Shown here: one piece after another, positions 9,186 through 19,416 of the stretch
Position numbering within the stretch: the first letter of the stretch is position 1
How the letters are laid out: each line of letters opens with the position of its first letter
NCBI RefSeq assembly: GCF_003946605.1
Contig: NZ_RHOQ01000001.1
Span: forward strand, 682,001-746,000
Source: Companilactobacillus baiquanensis
GTDB lineage: Bacteria > Bacillota > Bacilli > Lactobacillales > Lactobacillaceae
Length of the DNA stretch: 64,000 bases
Direction of reading: 5' to 3'
Notes under the pieces: generated by a model
The model's database searches: none
Told to the model about the DNA's origin: nothing
What the model saw: the letters and a program-made list of their open reading frames with translations, nothing else
Program-made: the position numbers and the translations under genes

Positions 9186-10550
9186 TTATATTCCTGCAAT
9201 AGTTTGAACAATTAAGTAAATATTCAAAATAATTAGGACAATTGTGGCAAACCAAGCACTGTACTTAACCCACTTCTTATTGATAAATTCACCCATCAGC
9301 TTTTTATCACTAGTGAAAATAACTAACGGAATAATTGCAAATGGTAATGCAACACTCAAGAATACTTGAGAAAATGTCAACAGATTTTCAATTTTAGCTT
9401 CATTATCATGATAGTAAATGGCGAAAATTAAAACTGGTGTAACTGACAAAAGTCTTGTCAAAAGACGTTGTGCCCATAGGGGCATCTTTAATCTGATAAA
9501 GCCTTCCATGATAATTTGTCCTGAAAGTGTACCAGTGATAGTTGAACTTTGACCTGAAGATAACAAAGCAACTGCAAAGAGCATACTTAAAATCGGGCTG
9601 GCGATTGCACCTACGACTTGCTTATTACTCAAAGCATTGAATAAATCAACGAAACGTCCCAATTCACTATTTGTTCCATAAAATAGAGCTGCACCTAAAA
9701 TCAACAATAAACTATTTACAATGAAAGCTAAGAATAATTGGATATTAGAATCAATCGTTGAAAACTTAATTGCCTTAGCGATGTCTCTCTTATTTTCACG
9801 ATCAACTTTTCTAGTTTGCGAAATTGATGATCCCAAATATAAATCATGTGGCATAACCGTCGCACCAACAATACCTAATGACAGATAAAGCATTGATTTA
9901 TTTGTAATAATACTGCTTGCTGGAACATATCCACCAATAATTCCTGAAACACTAGGCTTTGCTAAAAATACTTCATACAAGAAAACTAATAAAATAACTG
10001 CAACTAATGTAGCAACAATGGCTTCGATTTTACGAAAACCTAATTTCATTAATAATAACAAGATTAAAACATCGGCTGCTGTAATCAAAATACCTACAAT
10101 TAAAGGAATATTGAACAATAACTTAATAGCAATACCAGAACCAATAATTTCAGCAATATCTGTTGCCATAATAGCAAGTTCGGCTATGATCCATAGAATA
10201 AATCCACCGACTTTAGAAGTTCTCTCTCTAGTTAATTGAGCGAGATCCTTACCAGTTACGATACCTAATTTGGCTGACATAGACTGTAACAGCATGGCTA
10301 TCAAACTGGAAATAAGTACAACTGATAAAAGTGTGTACTTAAATTGAGCCCCACCAGCAATAGATGTGATCCAATTACCTGGATCCATATAACCCACAGC
10401 AATCAAAACTCCGGGTCCAGTAAATGTCATTAAAGTTCTCCAAAAGCCTGCACCTTCTGGAACTTCGATACTTCCATTAATTTCGTCCAGACTCTTATTG
10501 TCGGCAGAACTTGAGCTGACAAACTTCTTTGTTTCACCACTATTCTTCAT
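9186..10550 (-). CDS. mntH: NRAMP-family Mn2+/divalent metal transporter (MntH type)
   Basis: 454 residues with about 11 membrane segments. NRAMP proteins import Mn2+/Fe2+ with protons. The metal-binding residues are visible: DPGNW in the first membrane segment ([11 protein letters not shown]) and [10 protein letters not shown] in the sixth. The hydrophilic N-terminus is Ser-rich. ATG follows AGAGGTACTACT. Lactobacilli carry several MntH paralogues. This one is unusual in being followed by a TetR gene rather than sitting under an MntR-type site, so metal preference or induction may differ. Confidence 0.92.
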   Translation of the reverse strand: MKNSGETKKFVSSSSADNKSLDEINGSIEVPEGAGFWRTLMTFTGPGVLIAVGYMDPGNWITSIAGGAQFKYTLLSVVLISSLIAMLLQSMSAKLGIVTGKDLAQLTRERTSKVGGFILWIIAELAIMATDIAEIIGSGIAIKLLFNIPLIVGILITAADVLILLLLMKLGFRKIEAIVATLVAVILLVFLYEVFLAKPSVSGIIGGYVPASSIITNKSMLYLSLGIVGATVMPHDLYLGSSISQTRKVDRENKRDIAKAIKFSTIDSNIQLFLAFIVNSLLLILGAALFYGTNSELGRFVDLFNALSNKQVVGAIASPILSMLFAVALLSSGQSSTITGTLSGQIIMEGFIRLKMPLWAQRLLTRLLSVTPVLIFAIYYHDNEAKIENLLTFSQVFLSVALPFAIIPLVIFTSDKKLMGEFINKKWVKYSAWFATIVLIILNIYLIVQTIAGI

Positions 10551-10807
10551 AGTAGTACCTCTTTTCTATTGGTTTAGAAATTCGGCGATATATTATCATT
10601 TCAACTTATGACGTTATCTCCGTATTTTTCAGATAATTAAGCACACGATTAAATTATGCAGTTGTATAAAATAATTGTTATTGAATAATTTGAGCGTGCG
10701 CTCAATTGACCATTGATACTATATCACGATTTACTGAAAAAAACAGTATTTTTTTTAGTATTACTTAAAAAATTTTCAAATAATAAAAAGTGATTTTATT
10801 TGATCCA
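10551..10807. promoter_or_regulatory. NRAMP-TetR promoter region with TetR-type operator
   Basis: AT-rich leader. The clear element is a perfect palindrome TTGAGCG-TG-CGCTCAA at 10690-10705, GC-rich against its surroundings and typical of TetR sites. TTGAGC within it could act as a -35 for the minus-strand transcript. No coding sequence is seen here. Confidence 0.65.
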
Positions 10808-10852
10808 CAAAAAAAGTCTCATTGATCCAAAATCGGATCAATGAGACTTTTT
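10808..10852 (-). terminator. Terminator of pgi
   Basis: AAGTCTCATTGATCC and GGATCAATGAGACTT pair, with a T-run for the minus strand. A-run on the opposite side makes it potentially bidirectional. Confidence 0.9.
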
Positions 10853-10866
10853 GATATATTTTTATC

Positions 10867-12207
10867 TTATAGACGTTCGTTTAATTCTTTACCAAGTTCC
10901 TCAAAGCCAGGTTTGCCAAGCAATGCGAACATATTCTTCTTGTATGCTTCAACACCTGGTTGGTTAAATGGATTGATACCATTCAAGTAACCAGAAATAC
11001 CAACAGCAATTTCGAAGAAGTAAATCAAGTAACCTAATGTGTAGGCATTTTGTTCTGGAATATGAACACTCATAACTGGGACACCACCGTCAGTATGGGC
11101 AAGAACAACACCTTCGTAAGCACGCTTGTTTACATAATCCATTGTCTTTCCTTCAAGATAGCCAAGACCATCAAGGTCTTTTTCTTCCTTAGGAATTTCA
11201 AGTTCAAAACGAGGCTTGTCGATCATAACAACTGTTTCCATCAAGTTACGACGACCTTCTTGGATATATTGACCTAATGAATGTAGATCAGTTGAGAAGT
11301 TAGCTGATGATGGGTAGATACCTTTTTGGTCTTTACCTTCTGATTCACCCATCAATTGCTTCCACCATTCACCAAAGTATTGTAGGTTTGGTTCGTAGTT
11401 TTCAAGTAATTCTGTTGTGTAACCTTTACGATATAAGATGTTTCTCAAAGCAGCATACTTGTATGCTTCGTTCTTTGTAAGATCAGCTGATGAGTAGTCA
11501 CTACGTGCAGCAGCAGCACCTTCCATCAACTTGTCAATGTCAATACCTGCAACGGCGATTGGCAATAGACCAACAGCAGTAAGAACTGAGAAACGACCAC
11601 CGATATCATCAGGAACAACGAATTCTTCGTAGCCTTCTGCATCAGATTCACTCTTAAGTGCACCTTTAGCACGGTCAGTTGTAGCAAAGATACGTTCCTT
11701 TGCTCCTTCTTTACCATATTTTTCAACTAATTTAGCCTTCAAAATTCTAAATGCGATTGAAGGTTCTGTTGTTGTACCAGATTTTGAAATAACGTTAATA
11801 CTGAAATCACGATCACCGATAACATCGATCAAGTCAGAAAGATAATTAGGAGAAATTGAGTTACCTGCAAAGTAAACTTCTGGAACATCTTTACTGTTTT
11901 TAATGTTATAGAATGATGAGTTTAAGAAATCGACAGCAGCACGAGCACCTAAGTATGAGCCACCAATACCAATTCCAACAAATACTTCTGAATTAGATTG
12001 GATCTTTTTAGCAGCTTTCTTGATACGAGCAAATTCATCCTTGTCATAATCAACGGGTAAGTCGATAAAACCACGGAAGTCATTACCTGCACCAGTACCC
12101 TTGCGTAATTCTTCGTCAGCGGCGTTTACAAGTGCTTGCATTTCGCCAAGTTCATTTTCATGAACAAATTTGCTTAACTTAGAATCGTCAAATTTAATGT
12201 GTGTCAT
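10867..12207 (-). CDS. pgi: Glucose-6-phosphate isomerase
   Basis: 446 residues from the ATG at 12207 (AGGAGGAG-type ribosome site GGAGGAGATAAT); the frame extends 31 codons upstream without a ribosome site. The cytoplasmic glycolytic enzyme interconverts glucose-6-P and fructose-6-P. Seen: [27 protein letters not shown] (phosphate-binding SIS fold), [17 protein letters not shown] and the signature region near [16 protein letters not shown]. Length matches bacterial short-form Pgi. High-expression codon use and its own terminator fit a housekeeping gene. Confidence 0.97.
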   Translation of the reverse strand: MTHIKFDDSKLSKFVHENELGEMQALVNAADEELRKGTGAGNDFRGFIDLPVDYDKDEFARIKKAAKKIQSNSEVFVGIGIGGSYLGARAAVDFLNSSFYNIKNSKDVPEVYFAGNSISPNYLSDLIDVIGDRDFSINVISKSGTTTEPSIAFRILKAKLVEKYGKEGAKERIFATTDRAKGALKSESDAEGYEEFVVPDDIGGRFSVLTAVGLLPIAVAGIDIDKLMEGAAAARSDYSSADLTKNEAYKYAALRNILYRKGYTTELLENYEPNLQYFGEWWKQLMGESEGKDQKGIYPSSANFSTDLHSLGQYIQEGRRNLMETVVMIDKPRFELEIPKEEKDLDGLGYLEGKTMDYVNKRAYEGVVLAHTDGGVPVMSVHIPEQNAYTLGYLIYFFEIAVGISGYLNGINPFNQPGVEAYKKNMFALLGKPGFEELGKELNERL

Positions 12208-12260
12208 ATTATCTCCTCCATATTCTTCAAAAACTAGATTAATCATTTTCGATGAAAATT

Positions 12261-12878
12261 TCAAATATTTATTCGTTTTTTTACTTTGTAACACACCCAA
12301 TATAACAAAAATCCGATGGCTGTTCCAATAGTATTGAAGATAACATCGTCAATATCTGTTACACCAGTATTTAGTATAAACTGCATAGCTTCAATTGATA
12401 CAGAGATCAATGCACCCATAATAAGAACTTTCAGGAAGTTTCTTTTTATCCCTAAAGCTGGTATAAAAAATCCCATCGGAATAAACCAAAAAATATTTCC
12501 GTACAAATTATAAATGAAGTCCACTAGCGACTTCCCACTAGCAAGCTTAATTGTTTCCACTAATGGGCTAAAATTGATATCTGAAAACGAGCGATGCCAA
12601 TAAAATTTAAATTGCCAAATGAAATATCCATCCCTGAACACAGTCAATGCGAATAACAACAAAACATAGAAAGCAAATACTATTATCCAAAACTCCTTAG
12701 AGATAGTAGTATTTCGATGTTTTACTTTTAACCAGATAATCCTTAATATTATAAAAAATAACGTATATAATATAGCTTTATCCACTGCGTAAAACGAAAG
12801 TTGAATCAACGGAAAATGATTGATTCTGGTAGCATATGTGTTAGCTATATAATTATATAACGGTCCTAAGAATATCAT
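12261..12878 (-). CDS. VanZ-like membrane protein
   Basis: 205 residues with about five membrane segments. Seen: [16 protein letters not shown] and the signature [20 protein letters not shown] near the C-terminus, both typical of VanZ-family proteins. VanZ is linked to low-level teicoplanin resistance in enterococci, but most chromosomal homologues have no known job. A GGAGG lies 11 nt before the ATG. It precedes pgi by only 54 nt on the same strand, so read-through is possible. Confidence 0.85.
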   Translation of the reverse strand: MIFLGPLYNYIANTYATRINHFPLIQLSFYAVDKAILYTLFFIILRIIWLKVKHRNTTISKEFWIIVFAFYVLLLFALTVFRDGYFIWQFKFYWHRSFSDINFSPLVETIKLASGKSLVDFIYNLYGNIFWFIPMGFFIPALGIKRNFLKVLIMGALISVSIEAMQFILNTGVTDIDDVIFNTIGTAIGFLLYWVCYKVKKRINI

Positions 12879-12993
12879 TTTCCCGTTCTTCCTCCATTTT
12901 CTTACTAATACGTATTATACTAACAATTAAGTAATTTATTTAGAAGCAATACGAAATAATTATAAGTAATTTTAATAAATAAGGATTTTTTAA

Positions 12994-15138
12994 ATGAATA
13001 AAATCAAAACTTTTTTAAATAAACGCTTGGGATTCATGACTCTATTGATTATTTTTTTATGGATCAAAACGGTCATTGCCTATTATCTGGACTTTTCGCT
13101 AGGTGCAACCGATATCCTTCAGCACTTAATTATGATCATCAATCCTATCGCCACAGCGATAATTTTGTTAAGTTTAGCGTTATACATTAACAAAACGCGT
13201 ATATCATACATCGTTATGGGGATAATCTATCTCCTTGAAACGGTCTTACTATATGCAAATATCTTATATTACCGGGAATTTAGCGATTTTATTTCCTTTA
13301 ATACAATTATGGGAGTTTCTAAGGTCTCAAAGGGTCTTGGAACTAGTGCCATGACTTCAGCATCACCTCACGATTTCATTTATTGGATCGATTTTATCGT
13401 TATAGCACTGTTATTTGCCTTCCATTTTATAAAATTAGACAAACGACCAATTAGAAAATTAACTGCAGCTGCCACAAGTATTTTAGGTATTATGCTGTTC
13501 TCATTTAATTTGATGCTAGCTGAAAGTAATCGTCCACAATTACTAGGTCGTACTTTTGATCGTGCTTATATCGTGAAATATTTAGGATTCAATTCCTTTT
13601 TAGCATATGATTCCATTAAAACGGCTCAAAATAATCAAGTCCGTTCGTCGGCCGTTGGAACTGATATGGATAACGTTCTTCAATATACTAGTAAGAATTA
13701 TGCAAAACCTAATCCAGTCTACTTTGGAAAAGCTAAAGGTAAGAATATAATTATTATCCATTTGGAAAGTTTTCAACAGTTTTTGATCAATATGAAGGTC
13801 AATGGACAAGAAGTTACACCGTTTTTAAACAGTCTCTATTCCGATAAAAATACTATGTCATTTGATAATTTTTATCATGAAGTTGGTCAAGGAAAGACTA
13901 GTGATGCCGAAACAATGCTTGAAACTGGTCTGTTTGGTACACCTGAAGGTTCATTTTTCCAATCATTAGGTGGCGATAATACCTTACAAGCAGCACCGGC
14001 GATTCTTGGACAAAAAGAAGGCTATACTAGCGCTGTTTTCCATGGGAACGTTGGTAGTTTTTGGAATCGTGATAACGTCTATAAAAACATGGGCTACAAT
14101 TATTTCTTTGACGAATCCTACTATAACCAAACACCCAATTCCAATACTGGTTACGGTATGAAAGATAAATTGATGCTATCAGAGAGTGTTAAGTATCTGG
14201 AACAATTACAACAGCCCTTCTACGCTAAATATATTACTGTTACTAACCATTATCCTTTTGAATTATCAGACGATGATAATGACGGATTTGCTAAACCAGA
14301 CACTAATGCTGAAACAGTCAACAATTACTTTTTAACAGCGCATTACCTAGATAATTCCCTAAAAGAATTCTTCAATTATTTAAAAGATAGCGGCTTATAT
14401 GACAACTCGATGATCGTCTTATATGGAGATCATTATGGTATCTCTGATGATAAGAACCCTGATCTTGCACCATTACTTGGTTATGATGCTGACACTTGGA
14501 ATGATTTCAATAATTCACAATTGCAACGTGTTCCTTTTATGATTCATATGAAAGGCTTAAAAGGTGGAATTAATCACACTTATGGTGGTGAAATAGATGT
14601 TCTTCCAACAATTATGCATCTTGCTGGAATCAACACTCAAAACTACGTTCAAGTCGGAACTGATCTACTTTCTAAACAGCATAAGTCCTTAGTCGCCTTT
14701 AGAAATAAGACATTCGTCACAACTAAATATACTGTCTTAAAGGGCAATGATGGTACACCTAGAGTCTACAATAATAAGACTGGTGAATTGATCGACTTAG
14801 ATACTGATCCTAAGTTGAAGAAGCAAGTTGAAAAATGGCAACAAGAAGTTAATCAAAAACTTAAGATCTCCGATGTAACTAATAATAAAAATCTACTTAG
14901 ATTCTATACTCCGACAGGATTTATGCCGGTAGATCCCAAAAATTATAACTATCAAGATGAAATACAACAGTTGATAGCAACAAGAAATAAACTAGGATTA
15001 AAATCAACCAGTGTGTATTCTAAAAATGGTAATCAATCTACAACTCCACTGTACAATACAGACGCTCCAGAAATTGGTAGCGACAGAACAAATATCGACA
15101 GTTGGGAAAGTATTCTAAAGGATGACGCCAATGATTAG
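12994..15138 (+). CDS. LTA synthase family sulfatase-fold protein
   Basis: 714 residues. Five N-terminal membrane segments (residues about 15-180) anchor an extracellular alkaline-phosphatase/sulfatase-type domain that transfers glycerol-phosphate to lipoteichoic acid. Seen: NIIIIHLESFQQFLI with the metal-binding Glu, GKTSDAETML with the catalytic Thr near residue 303, FHGNVGSFWNRD, and LYGDHYG with the Asp-His metal ligands. The C-terminal tail is soluble and Asn/Ser-rich. This is the LtaS pattern; LtaS and its primase-like paralogue cannot be separated here. ATG follows AAGGA. Confidence 0.92.
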   Translation: MNKIKTFLNKRLGFMTLLIIFLWIKTVIAYYLDFSLGATDILQHLIMIINPIATAIILLSLALYINKTRISYIVMGIIYLLETVLLYANILYYREFSDFISFNTIMGVSKVSKGLGTSAMTSASPHDFIYWIDFIVIALLFAFHFIKLDKRPIRKLTAAATSILGIMLFSFNLMLAESNRPQLLGRTFDRAYIVKYLGFNSFLAYDSIKTAQNNQVRSSAVGTDMDNVLQYTSKNYAKPNPVYFGKAKGKNIIIIHLESFQQFLINMKVNGQEVTPFLNSLYSDKNTMSFDNFYHEVGQGKTSDAETMLETGLFGTPEGSFFQSLGGDNTLQAAPAILGQKEGYTSAVFHGNVGSFWNRDNVYKNMGYNYFFDESYYNQTPNSNTGYGMKDKLMLSESVKYLEQLQQPFYAKYITVTNHYPFELSDDDNDGFAKPDTNAETVNNYFLTAHYLDNSLKEFFNYLKDSGLYDNSMIVLYGDHYGISDDKNPDLAPLLGYDADTWNDFNNSQLQRVPFMIHMKGLKGGINHTYGGEIDVLPTIMHLAGINTQNYVQVGTDLLSKQHKSLVAFRNKTFVTTKYTVLKGNDGTPRVYNNKTGELIDLDTDPKLKKQVEKWQQEVNQKLKISDVTNNKNLLRFYTPTGFMPVDPKNYNYQDEIQQLIATRNKLGLKSTSVYSKNGNQSTTPLYNTDAPEIGSDRTNIDSWESILKDDAND

Positions 15139-15221
15139 TACAATAATTTAATTAGAAATATTTAACAATATGATCAATATATTTATTGAAAAGCTCCTGT
15201 TCCAGTGTTCATAAGTGAAAT

Positions 15222-15277
15222 TTTAAATTAAAATATTTTAATTTAAACTTGACAGAGTCTTTAATAAAAACTATATT
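15222..15277 (+). promoter_or_regulatory. Promoter of the T-box permease, with upstream AT palindrome
   Basis: TTGACA at 15249-15254, a 17-nt spacer and TATATT at 15272-15277 form a near-ideal sigma-A promoter. Just upstream lies an AT-only perfect palindrome (TTAAATTAAAAT and its complement, 15222-15246) that may act as an UP element or a weak 3' end for the LTA synthase gene, which has no other terminator. Confidence 0.75.
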
Positions 15278-15283
15278 GAATAG

Positions 15284-15567
15284 CAACAAGAAAAGTTCAA
15301 ACAATAAGATTCGGAAAGTAATTTCGATTAAGTGATAAAGAGAGTTGCCATTTGGTGAGAGGCAATCACTATATGAAAAATGAAAATGGCCGATGATTGG
15401 TTAGTATGATCGCTTTGAAAATACTAAACGGTTTGGTCCACGTTATTAGGACACGCCTTTATTTATAAATGAAGGTTGTTAAGGTTTATTTGGGCAACCA
15501 ATTAAACAAGCCAGAATGGTAACGTGCTTAGAGCACTTCTGTATATTGTAGGAGTGCTCTTTTTTTA
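15284..15567 (+). promoter_or_regulatory. T-box leader, predicted methionine specificity
   Basis: Leader of about 285 nt. Seen: specifier-loop loop-E sequence (AAAGTAAT near 15315), AG-bulge/GNTG region (GAGAGTTGCCATTTGGTGAGAG), T-box core AGAATGGTAACGTG at 15513-15526 and a terminator AGAGCACT...AGTGCTCT plus T7 at 15530-15567. The 3' specifier side reads TGAAAATGGCC, nearly identical to TGAAAATGACC in the leader of the metQ-metQ-metN-metI operon at 44418-44715. Both therefore place AUG (Met) in the specifier position. Uncharged tRNA would stabilise the antiterminator and turn on the permease. Confidence 0.85.
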
Positions 15568-15598
15568 TTGTTTGACCTTAGAAAGAGGTTCGATAATA

Positions 15599-17002
15599 TT
15601 GTTAAGTAAAACAAATGAAATTGAAATCAATGCGGATGGAACTAGACGTGGTCTATCAAACCTAGCCGTACAAATGATTGCTTTTGGGGGTTCCATCGGA
15701 ACGGGTCTATTTTTAGGTGCTGGTAGTACGATCCACAAAACTGGTCCTTCTATTATGCTAATTTATCTAGTGATAGGGATCTTCTTCTTCTTCATGATGA
15801 GAGCAATTGGAGAAATGATGTACTCTGATCCCGAGCAACACACCTTTGTTTCATTTATTGGAAAATACATTAGCCCCAGATTTGGATACTTTGCGGCTTG
15901 GAGTTATTGGGCTGAACTTATTTTAGCGGGGATGGCTGAATTAACTGCTATTTCAACTTACATTAAGTATTGGTTGCCAGATACTCCTGCCTGGTTAGTT
16001 CAATTATTCTTCTTAGCAGTATTAACTATTGTCAATTTATCCATGGTTCGTTCATTTGGTAGATCTGAAACTTTCTTATCAGGAATTAAGATCGTTGCCA
16101 TTTTGGTTTTAATCGTCGTTGGTATTTATATGATCGCTATTCATCATGAAAACCCTGCTGGTACACATGCATCACTGTCAAATTTAACTGATGGCTTTAC
16201 AATGTTTCCTAATGGTTTTCATTCATTTATCAACGCCTTTCCAATGGTATTCTTCGCCTTTCAAGGAATGGAATTTGTTGGTATTACAACTGCCGAAACA
16301 AAGCAACCTCTGAAAGTATTACCACATGCTGTAAATCAAATTATTGGTAGGATCCTTTTATTTTATATTGGTGCTTTATTTATTATCATGACCATCACTC
16401 CTTGGAGATCATTAAGCCAATCACAAAGTCCTTTTGTTCAAATATTTGAGTTGGCCGGACTTCCTGCAGCTTCACAAATTATCAATTTAGTTGTTATTGC
16501 AGCCGCCTGTTCGACTTTAAATAGTGCAATTTTTTCAACCGGACGTCATCTATATCAACTCGCACAGGAATCTACTGGTAAAAATATGAAACAATTTGAA
16601 AAAGTTTCTAAAAGTGGGATCCCATTTGGCAGTGTTTTGTTCTCAGCTGGAATGATGATTCTGGCACCTATCATTAGTTCATTTAATGGTTTAGGAACGG
16701 CCTTCACTTTCATAGCCTCTATCTCCAGTGATATTTACATCTTAGTTTGTATTTTAACAATGGTCGCTCATTGGAAGTATCGTCACTCTAATGATTTCTT
16801 AGAGAATGGTTTCCTAATGCCCCATTACAAGATAACTAATCCTATAACAATAATTTTATTTGTTGGAATTTTTATTACTTTATTCTTTAATAAAGAAACA
16901 TTATTACCAGCAATTGGTGCGGTTATTTGGCTAGTTGGATTTAATATTATTTTGTCAATTTCTAATCGTAAGAACAAATTTTTAGAAAATGGAAAATTTT
17001 AA
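15599..17002 (+). CDS. APC-family amino acid permease, T-box controlled (predicted Met-responsive)
   Basis: 467 residues, about 12 membrane segments. Seen: GLSNLAVQMIAFGGSIGTGLFLGAG, the consensus amino-acid/proton symporter opening with GSIGTGLF, then AGMAELTAISTYIKYW, and FQGMEFVGITTAETKQP. Family: AAT/LysP-type amino acid permease. The start is the TTG at 15599, because AGAGG lies upstream and the protein then begins MLSKTNEIEINADGTRRG. An in-frame GTG at 15524 sits inside the T-box sequence itself and cannot be the start when the antiterminator forms. The T-box specifier suggests the substrate is methionine or a related amino acid. Confidence 0.9.
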   Translation: MLSKTNEIEINADGTRRGLSNLAVQMIAFGGSIGTGLFLGAGSTIHKTGPSIMLIYLVIGIFFFFMMRAIGEMMYSDPEQHTFVSFIGKYISPRFGYFAAWSYWAELILAGMAELTAISTYIKYWLPDTPAWLVQLFFLAVLTIVNLSMVRSFGRSETFLSGIKIVAILVLIVVGIYMIAIHHENPAGTHASLSNLTDGFTMFPNGFHSFINAFPMVFFAFQGMEFVGITTAETKQPLKVLPHAVNQIIGRILLFYIGALFIIMTITPWRSLSQSQSPFVQIFELAGLPAASQIINLVVIAAACSTLNSAIFSTGRHLYQLAQESTGKNMKQFEKVSKSGIPFGSVLFSAGMMILAPIISSFNGLGTAFTFIASISSDIYILVCILTMVAHWKYRHSNDFLENGFLMPHYKITNPITIILFVGIFITLFFNKETLLPAIGAVIWLVGFNIILSISNRKNKFLENGKF

Positions 17003-17015
17003 TTTTTTAAAGAGT

Positions 17016-17070
17016 AAAAAAATACGCAGGAATAGTGATCCGATTATGGATCGCTGCTCCTGCGTATTTT
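17016..17070 (+). terminator. Bidirectional terminator
   Basis: AATACGCAGGA pairs with TCCTGCGTATT, with an inner GATCC/GGATC stem. A-run and T-run flank it, serving the permease and the convergent histidine kinase gene. Confidence 0.85.
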
Positions 17071-17087
17071 AACGCTTAAAATTTTAA

Positions 17088-18575
17088 TTATTCACTAGTC
17101 TTATTGTGTTCATGACCCTCATCAAAGAAAGTTACTGTAAAGGTCGTACCCTTATTTAGCTTACTCTTAACTTCGATTTCTCCACCATGATTTTCAATCA
17201 ATTGATGAACGATCGATAATCCGAGACCAGATTCACCATATTTGCGGTTTTTACGTGACGGATCAGCTTTGTAGTAACGATCCCAAATGTTTTTAACTTG
17301 GTCTTCTGACATCCCAATACCGGTATCTTGAATTTTGAAAATAGAAGCATGTCTATCTTCAGCGCGGTATCCTGTCACAACAACTTCACCATCGTTAGTA
17401 AACTGGATCGAATTTTGAATGATATTAAACATCACTTGTACAAAACGATCATAATCAGCGTAGGTCATCAACTTATCTTCAGGCGTTTCCAAAATTAGTT
17501 TATCTTTGGACTCTTCAGCCTTTTTCTTAAGTTGTGAAGTAATATCTCTTAACGGAACGTTGGCATCGAATTCTCTTCTAGCCAAAGTTATCTGATTAGT
17601 CCTGATTTTTTCATAATCAAGGTTCTCATTAACTAAACGGATCAAGCGATTAGTTTCATTTCTCATCAGTTCAATACTTTGTCCCTTAGATTCTTCAGGA
17701 ATAGCATCATATGCCAATCCCTCCAACAACCCATTAATAGTCGTTAAAGGCGTTCTCATCTCGTGTGAGGCATCAGCCATAAATTCCTTACGACGTTGTT
17801 CTTGACGCTTGATCTCTTTATCCGATGCTTCCAGTGATTTAACCATCTTATTAAAGTCATCAGCTAGATCATCTAACTCATCACGATTTTTACTTTCAAT
17901 TTGAACAGAAAAATCATTATTAGCAACTCTTCTAGTTGCACCACGTAGACGATTGATCCGGTTAACTTGATATCTGGAAAGTAAGAAACTTAAAATAATT
18001 GCTGCCAATAGCGAGATCAACAAGGCAAAATAAAGCCTGCTATTGATTTCTCCAATATTTGTTTGTAATTCACTAACATCTGATCCTGCCCAAACAGCTG
18101 CCACTAATTTACCATTTTGAAACCACGGGGTCAGCACATAAACATAACTAATATCGCCCTTTTTACTTAATTGAGGATTTCCCTCTGTACCTTCAGGCTT
18201 TTGGATATTACGAATTGTTTTCCCTTGTTTTAACTTATTCCAATACGATTTTTTTAGATGCAGTTTGACGTTACTTGGGTGTGTTGGATAGACTTGATTA
18301 TTTTTATAATCAAACACAGCAAACTGAACATTACGTTCTGATAAAACTTGTTCAACAGTACGAATGTTATCGCCAGTAATATTATGAATTTCCCCCGTAT
18401 CAGGATCTGTCTTTAAAGCAATTTTTTCAAGATTTCCTGCGTAACTTTCTAGACTCTTATAAGTTCGGTTATATTCCCAAGTGGTGGAAGTGCTCGTAAC
18501 CGAATAGAGAATAATACCAAGAGTCGTCAAAATAACGATCAGAAAACTCAGCATATTTTGATAAATTAATTTCAT
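17088..18575 (-). CDS. Membrane sensor histidine kinase
   Basis: 495 residues. Seen: first membrane segment (residues about 8-26), an extracellular sensor domain of about 150 residues, second membrane segment near 180-200, a HAMP linker (RYQVNRINRLRGATRRVANNDF), DHp domain with the phosphoacceptor His in DASHEMRTPLT near residue 272, and a HATPase_c domain with NIIQNSIQFTNDG (N box), IQDTGIGM (G1) and GESGLGLSI (G2). It autophosphorylates and passes phosphate to the response regulator encoded 3 nt upstream. The signal is unknown. It resembles ResE/SaeS-like HAMP kinases without being assignable. Confidence 0.92.
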   Translation of the reverse strand: MKLIYQNMLSFLIVILTTLGIILYSVTSTSTTWEYNRTYKSLESYAGNLEKIALKTDPDTGEIHNITGDNIRTVEQVLSERNVQFAVFDYKNNQVYPTHPSNVKLHLKKSYWNKLKQGKTIRNIQKPEGTEGNPQLSKKGDISYVYVLTPWFQNGKLVAAVWAGSDVSELQTNIGEINSRLYFALLISLLAAIILSFLLSRYQVNRINRLRGATRRVANNDFSVQIESKNRDELDDLADDFNKMVKSLEASDKEIKRQEQRRKEFMADASHEMRTPLTTINGLLEGLAYDAIPEESKGQSIELMRNETNRLIRLVNENLDYEKIRTNQITLARREFDANVPLRDITSQLKKKAEESKDKLILETPEDKLMTYADYDRFVQVMFNIIQNSIQFTNDGEVVVTGYRAEDRHASIFKIQDTGIGMSEDQVKNIWDRYYKADPSRKNRKYGESGLGLSIVHQLIENHGGEIEVKSKLNKGTTFTVTFFDEGHEHNKTSE

Positions 18576-18578
18576 ATT

Positions 18579-19322
18579 TTAATCAGCCTTGACTCCAGAG
18601 TCATCAAATTTATATCCAACTCCCCAAACAGTTTCTATTACTTGAGGACCGACTTTTTCAATTTTTTGACGTAATTTTTTTATATGAGCATCAACAGTAC
18701 GTTCCTCGCCAAAATAATCATAATCCCAAACTTGTTCCAACAATTGTTCTCTTGAGAAAACTTGTTTAGGTTTACTTGAAAGAGTCTTCAACAAATCAAA
18801 CTCCTTTGGAGTTAAGTCAGGAATCTCTTTACCACCTAAAAAGGCTTCACGGGTACTTGAGTTGAGTTTGAAATAACCAGTATTAATATCAAAACCTTCA
18901 CTAGTTTCATCTGACGATTTATCATTATTTGTTTTGGCAACTTCTTCGGCAATATTTTCATTTCTTCTATGAATGGCCTTCATTCTAGCAATCAAAGTAA
19001 TGGGACTAAATGGTTTAGTAACGTAATCATCGGCACCAAATTCCAATCCTAAAACTTGATCACTTTCAGTATCTCTAGCTGTCAGCATAATAATTGGAAC
19101 TGTCTTTGAGACCTTGCGGATCTCCTTGGCAACTTCCATACCGTCTTTACCAGGCAAATTAAGGTCCAAGGTGATCATATCCCAATCATCGGCATGTTCA
19201 TTAAACATATCGACAGCTTCGTTACCATCATAAGCAAAACTAGCATCCCAATTCTCTTTTTGGAAAAACATGCTCATCATTTCCGAAACAGATTTATTAT
19301 CTTCTATCATTAATATTTTCAT
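18579..19322 (-). CDS. OmpR-family response regulator
   Basis: 247 residues. Receiver domain with acidic pocket EDN (residues 7-9), phosphoacceptor Asp53 in TLDLNLPGKDG, conserved Thr in MLTARD and Lys in DYVTKPFSP. After a Ser/Asn-rich linker, a winged-helix DNA-binding domain (LTPKEFDLLKTL ... FSREQLLEQVWDYDYFGEERTVDAHIKKLRQKI). It forms an operon with the kinase gene 3 nt downstream. Regulon unknown. Confidence 0.95.
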   Translation of the reverse strand: MKILMIEDNKSVSEMMSMFFQKENWDASFAYDGNEAVDMFNEHADDWDMITLDLNLPGKDGMEVAKEIRKVSKTVPIIMLTARDTESDQVLGLEFGADDYVTKPFSPITLIARMKAIHRRNENIAEEVAKTNNDKSSDETSEGFDINTGYFKLNSSTREAFLGGKEIPDLTPKEFDLLKTLSSKPKQVFSREQLLEQVWDYDYFGEERTVDAHIKKLRQKIEKVGPQVIETVWGVGYKFDDSGVKAD

Positions 19323-19416
19323 TTATATTACACTCCATATAGTTAGCACTACCTCAAACAGATAAAACTTGTTACTATAAGCATAGTATACAAAATAAAT
19401 TGAGGTTGGTGATTTT

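Noticed and set aside
15524..15598. GTG at 15524 as the start of the amino acid permease
   Set aside because: It lies within the T-box core and the next 25 codons cover the terminator hairpin; TTG at 15599 has a ribosome site and gives a normal N-terminus.
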